NCBI GenBank assembly: GCA_964499015.1
Contig: CAZCJA010000029.1
Span: 1 to 26,115 of the forward strand
DNA from: CAZCJA01 sp964499015
GTDB taxonomy: Bacteria; Elusimicrobiota; Elusimicrobia; F11
Length of the DNA: 26,115 nt
Direction: 5' to 3'
Position numbers and translations under genes: made by a program. Position 1 is the stretch's first letter. Each line of letters begins with the position of its first letter. Below the pieces are notes generated by a model. That model had not been told where the DNA came from. It saw only the letters and a list, made by a program, of their open reading frames with translations, and did no database searches. This document shows, one piece after another, positions 25,693 to 26,115 of the stretch.

Positions 25693-26115
25693 TGCTTCAG
25701 TCGATTTTCGATCTTTTCAATATTAAGGAGTTGCGCAAACGGATTCTGATCACCCTTGGCGTGCTGGTGGTGTACCGCTTGGGCGTCACGATTCCGGTCC
25801 CGGGCGTAAATGGGGCGGCGATCGAACTTTTGTTCAAACAGCAAGCCAACACGCTGCTCGGCTTCCTGGATGTTTTTACCGGCGGCGCTTTGTCGCGCTT
25901 CTCGATTTTCGCGATGGGCATCATGCCCTACATCAACGCGTCGATCATCATGAGCTTGTTGCAAGGCGCGCACGTGATTCCATATTTGGACCATTTGGCC
26001 AAAGAAGGGGAAACCGGGCGCAAACGTTTGAACCAAATCACCCGCTATGCGACGGTGGTTTTGGCGGTCATCCAATCGTTCGGTCTCACGCAGCTGATCA
26101 CGCGGTTGCCGCTTC
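25692..26115 (+). CDS. secY: Protein translocase subunit SecY, 5' part
   Basis: The window ends inside this gene, after 141 codons. SecY is the channel of the general secretion system in the inner membrane; it would also export the barrel protein encoded at 3758-4531. The N-terminal MLQSIFDLFNIKELRKRIL leads into membrane helix 1 (about 17-35). The plug region follows, with GVTIPVPGVN at 31-40 and FLDVFTGGALSRFSIFAMGI at 58-77. Helix 2 (about 72-92) carries MPYINASIIMSLLQ, the cytosolic loop KEGETGRKRLNQITRYA lies at 104-120, and helix 3 begins near 117. The ATG overlaps the rplO stop by one base. Its place at the end of the spc cluster is standard. Confidence 0.97.
   Translation, partial: MLQSIFDLFNIKELRKRILITLGVLVVYRLGVTIPVPGVNGAAIELLFKQQANTLLGFLDVFTGGALSRFSIFAMGIMPYINASIIMSLLQGAHVIPYLDHLAKEGETGRKRLNQITRYATVVLAVIQSFGLTQLITRLPL

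Overview
The window is one continuous plus-strand run of core information-processing genes. It opens in the spacer upstream of a 23S rRNA gene: tRNA-Ala(TGC), tRNA-Ile(GAT), 23S rRNA, 5S rRNA. The 16S gene is not in the window. After the 5S gene comes one unrecognised ORF, predicted to encode a secreted outer-membrane beta-barrel protein. It is followed directly by rplJ-rplL-rpoB-rpoC, rpsL-rpsG-fusA, then the S10 and spc ribosomal-protein clusters up to the first 141 codons of secY. No minus-strand gene is supported, and I found no CRISPR array, insertion sequence, phage gene or convincing intrinsic terminator.

Organism. This is a bacterium: it has a bacterial 23S, bacterial RpoB/RpoC and the bacterial str-S10-spc gene order. 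It is probably diderm, because the extra ORF looks like an outer-membrane barrel ending in Phe. Protein genes are moderately GC-rich and use ATG, GTG and TTG starts, mostly with GGAGG-type ribosome binding sites. S14 is the short zinc-binding form and L24 carries a zinc ribbon. rpmD (L30) is missing between rpsE and rplO, tuf is missing after fusA, and rplK/rplA are missing before rplJ. This fits a deep, poorly cultured diderm lineage (Elusimicrobiota- or Omnitrophota-like is a guess), but the phylum cannot be fixed by eye.

Layout. 1-498: rRNA spacer with two boxA-like sites, two tRNAs one base apart, and folded RNA elements. 499-3523: 23S, enclosed by a 24-bp uninterrupted pre-rRNA processing stem (428-451 with 3537-3560). 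3590-3709: 5S. 3758-4531: the barrel ORF, whose first 75 bases form a large inverted repeat. 4542-13585: stalk proteins and RNA polymerase. 13588-16594: decoding and translocation genes. 16596-25692: 21 ribosomal proteins. 25692 to the end: SecY.

How the genes work together. All the recognised products build or use the ribosome, transcribe DNA, or export membrane proteins. Gaps between protein genes are at most 88 bases, many starts overlap the previous stop, and the rRNA genes sit on the same strand only 48 bases before the first ORF. The main question the window raises is whether rRNA, RNA polymerase and ribosomal proteins are made from one transcript here. The second is what the barrel ORF and its hairpins do at the junction.
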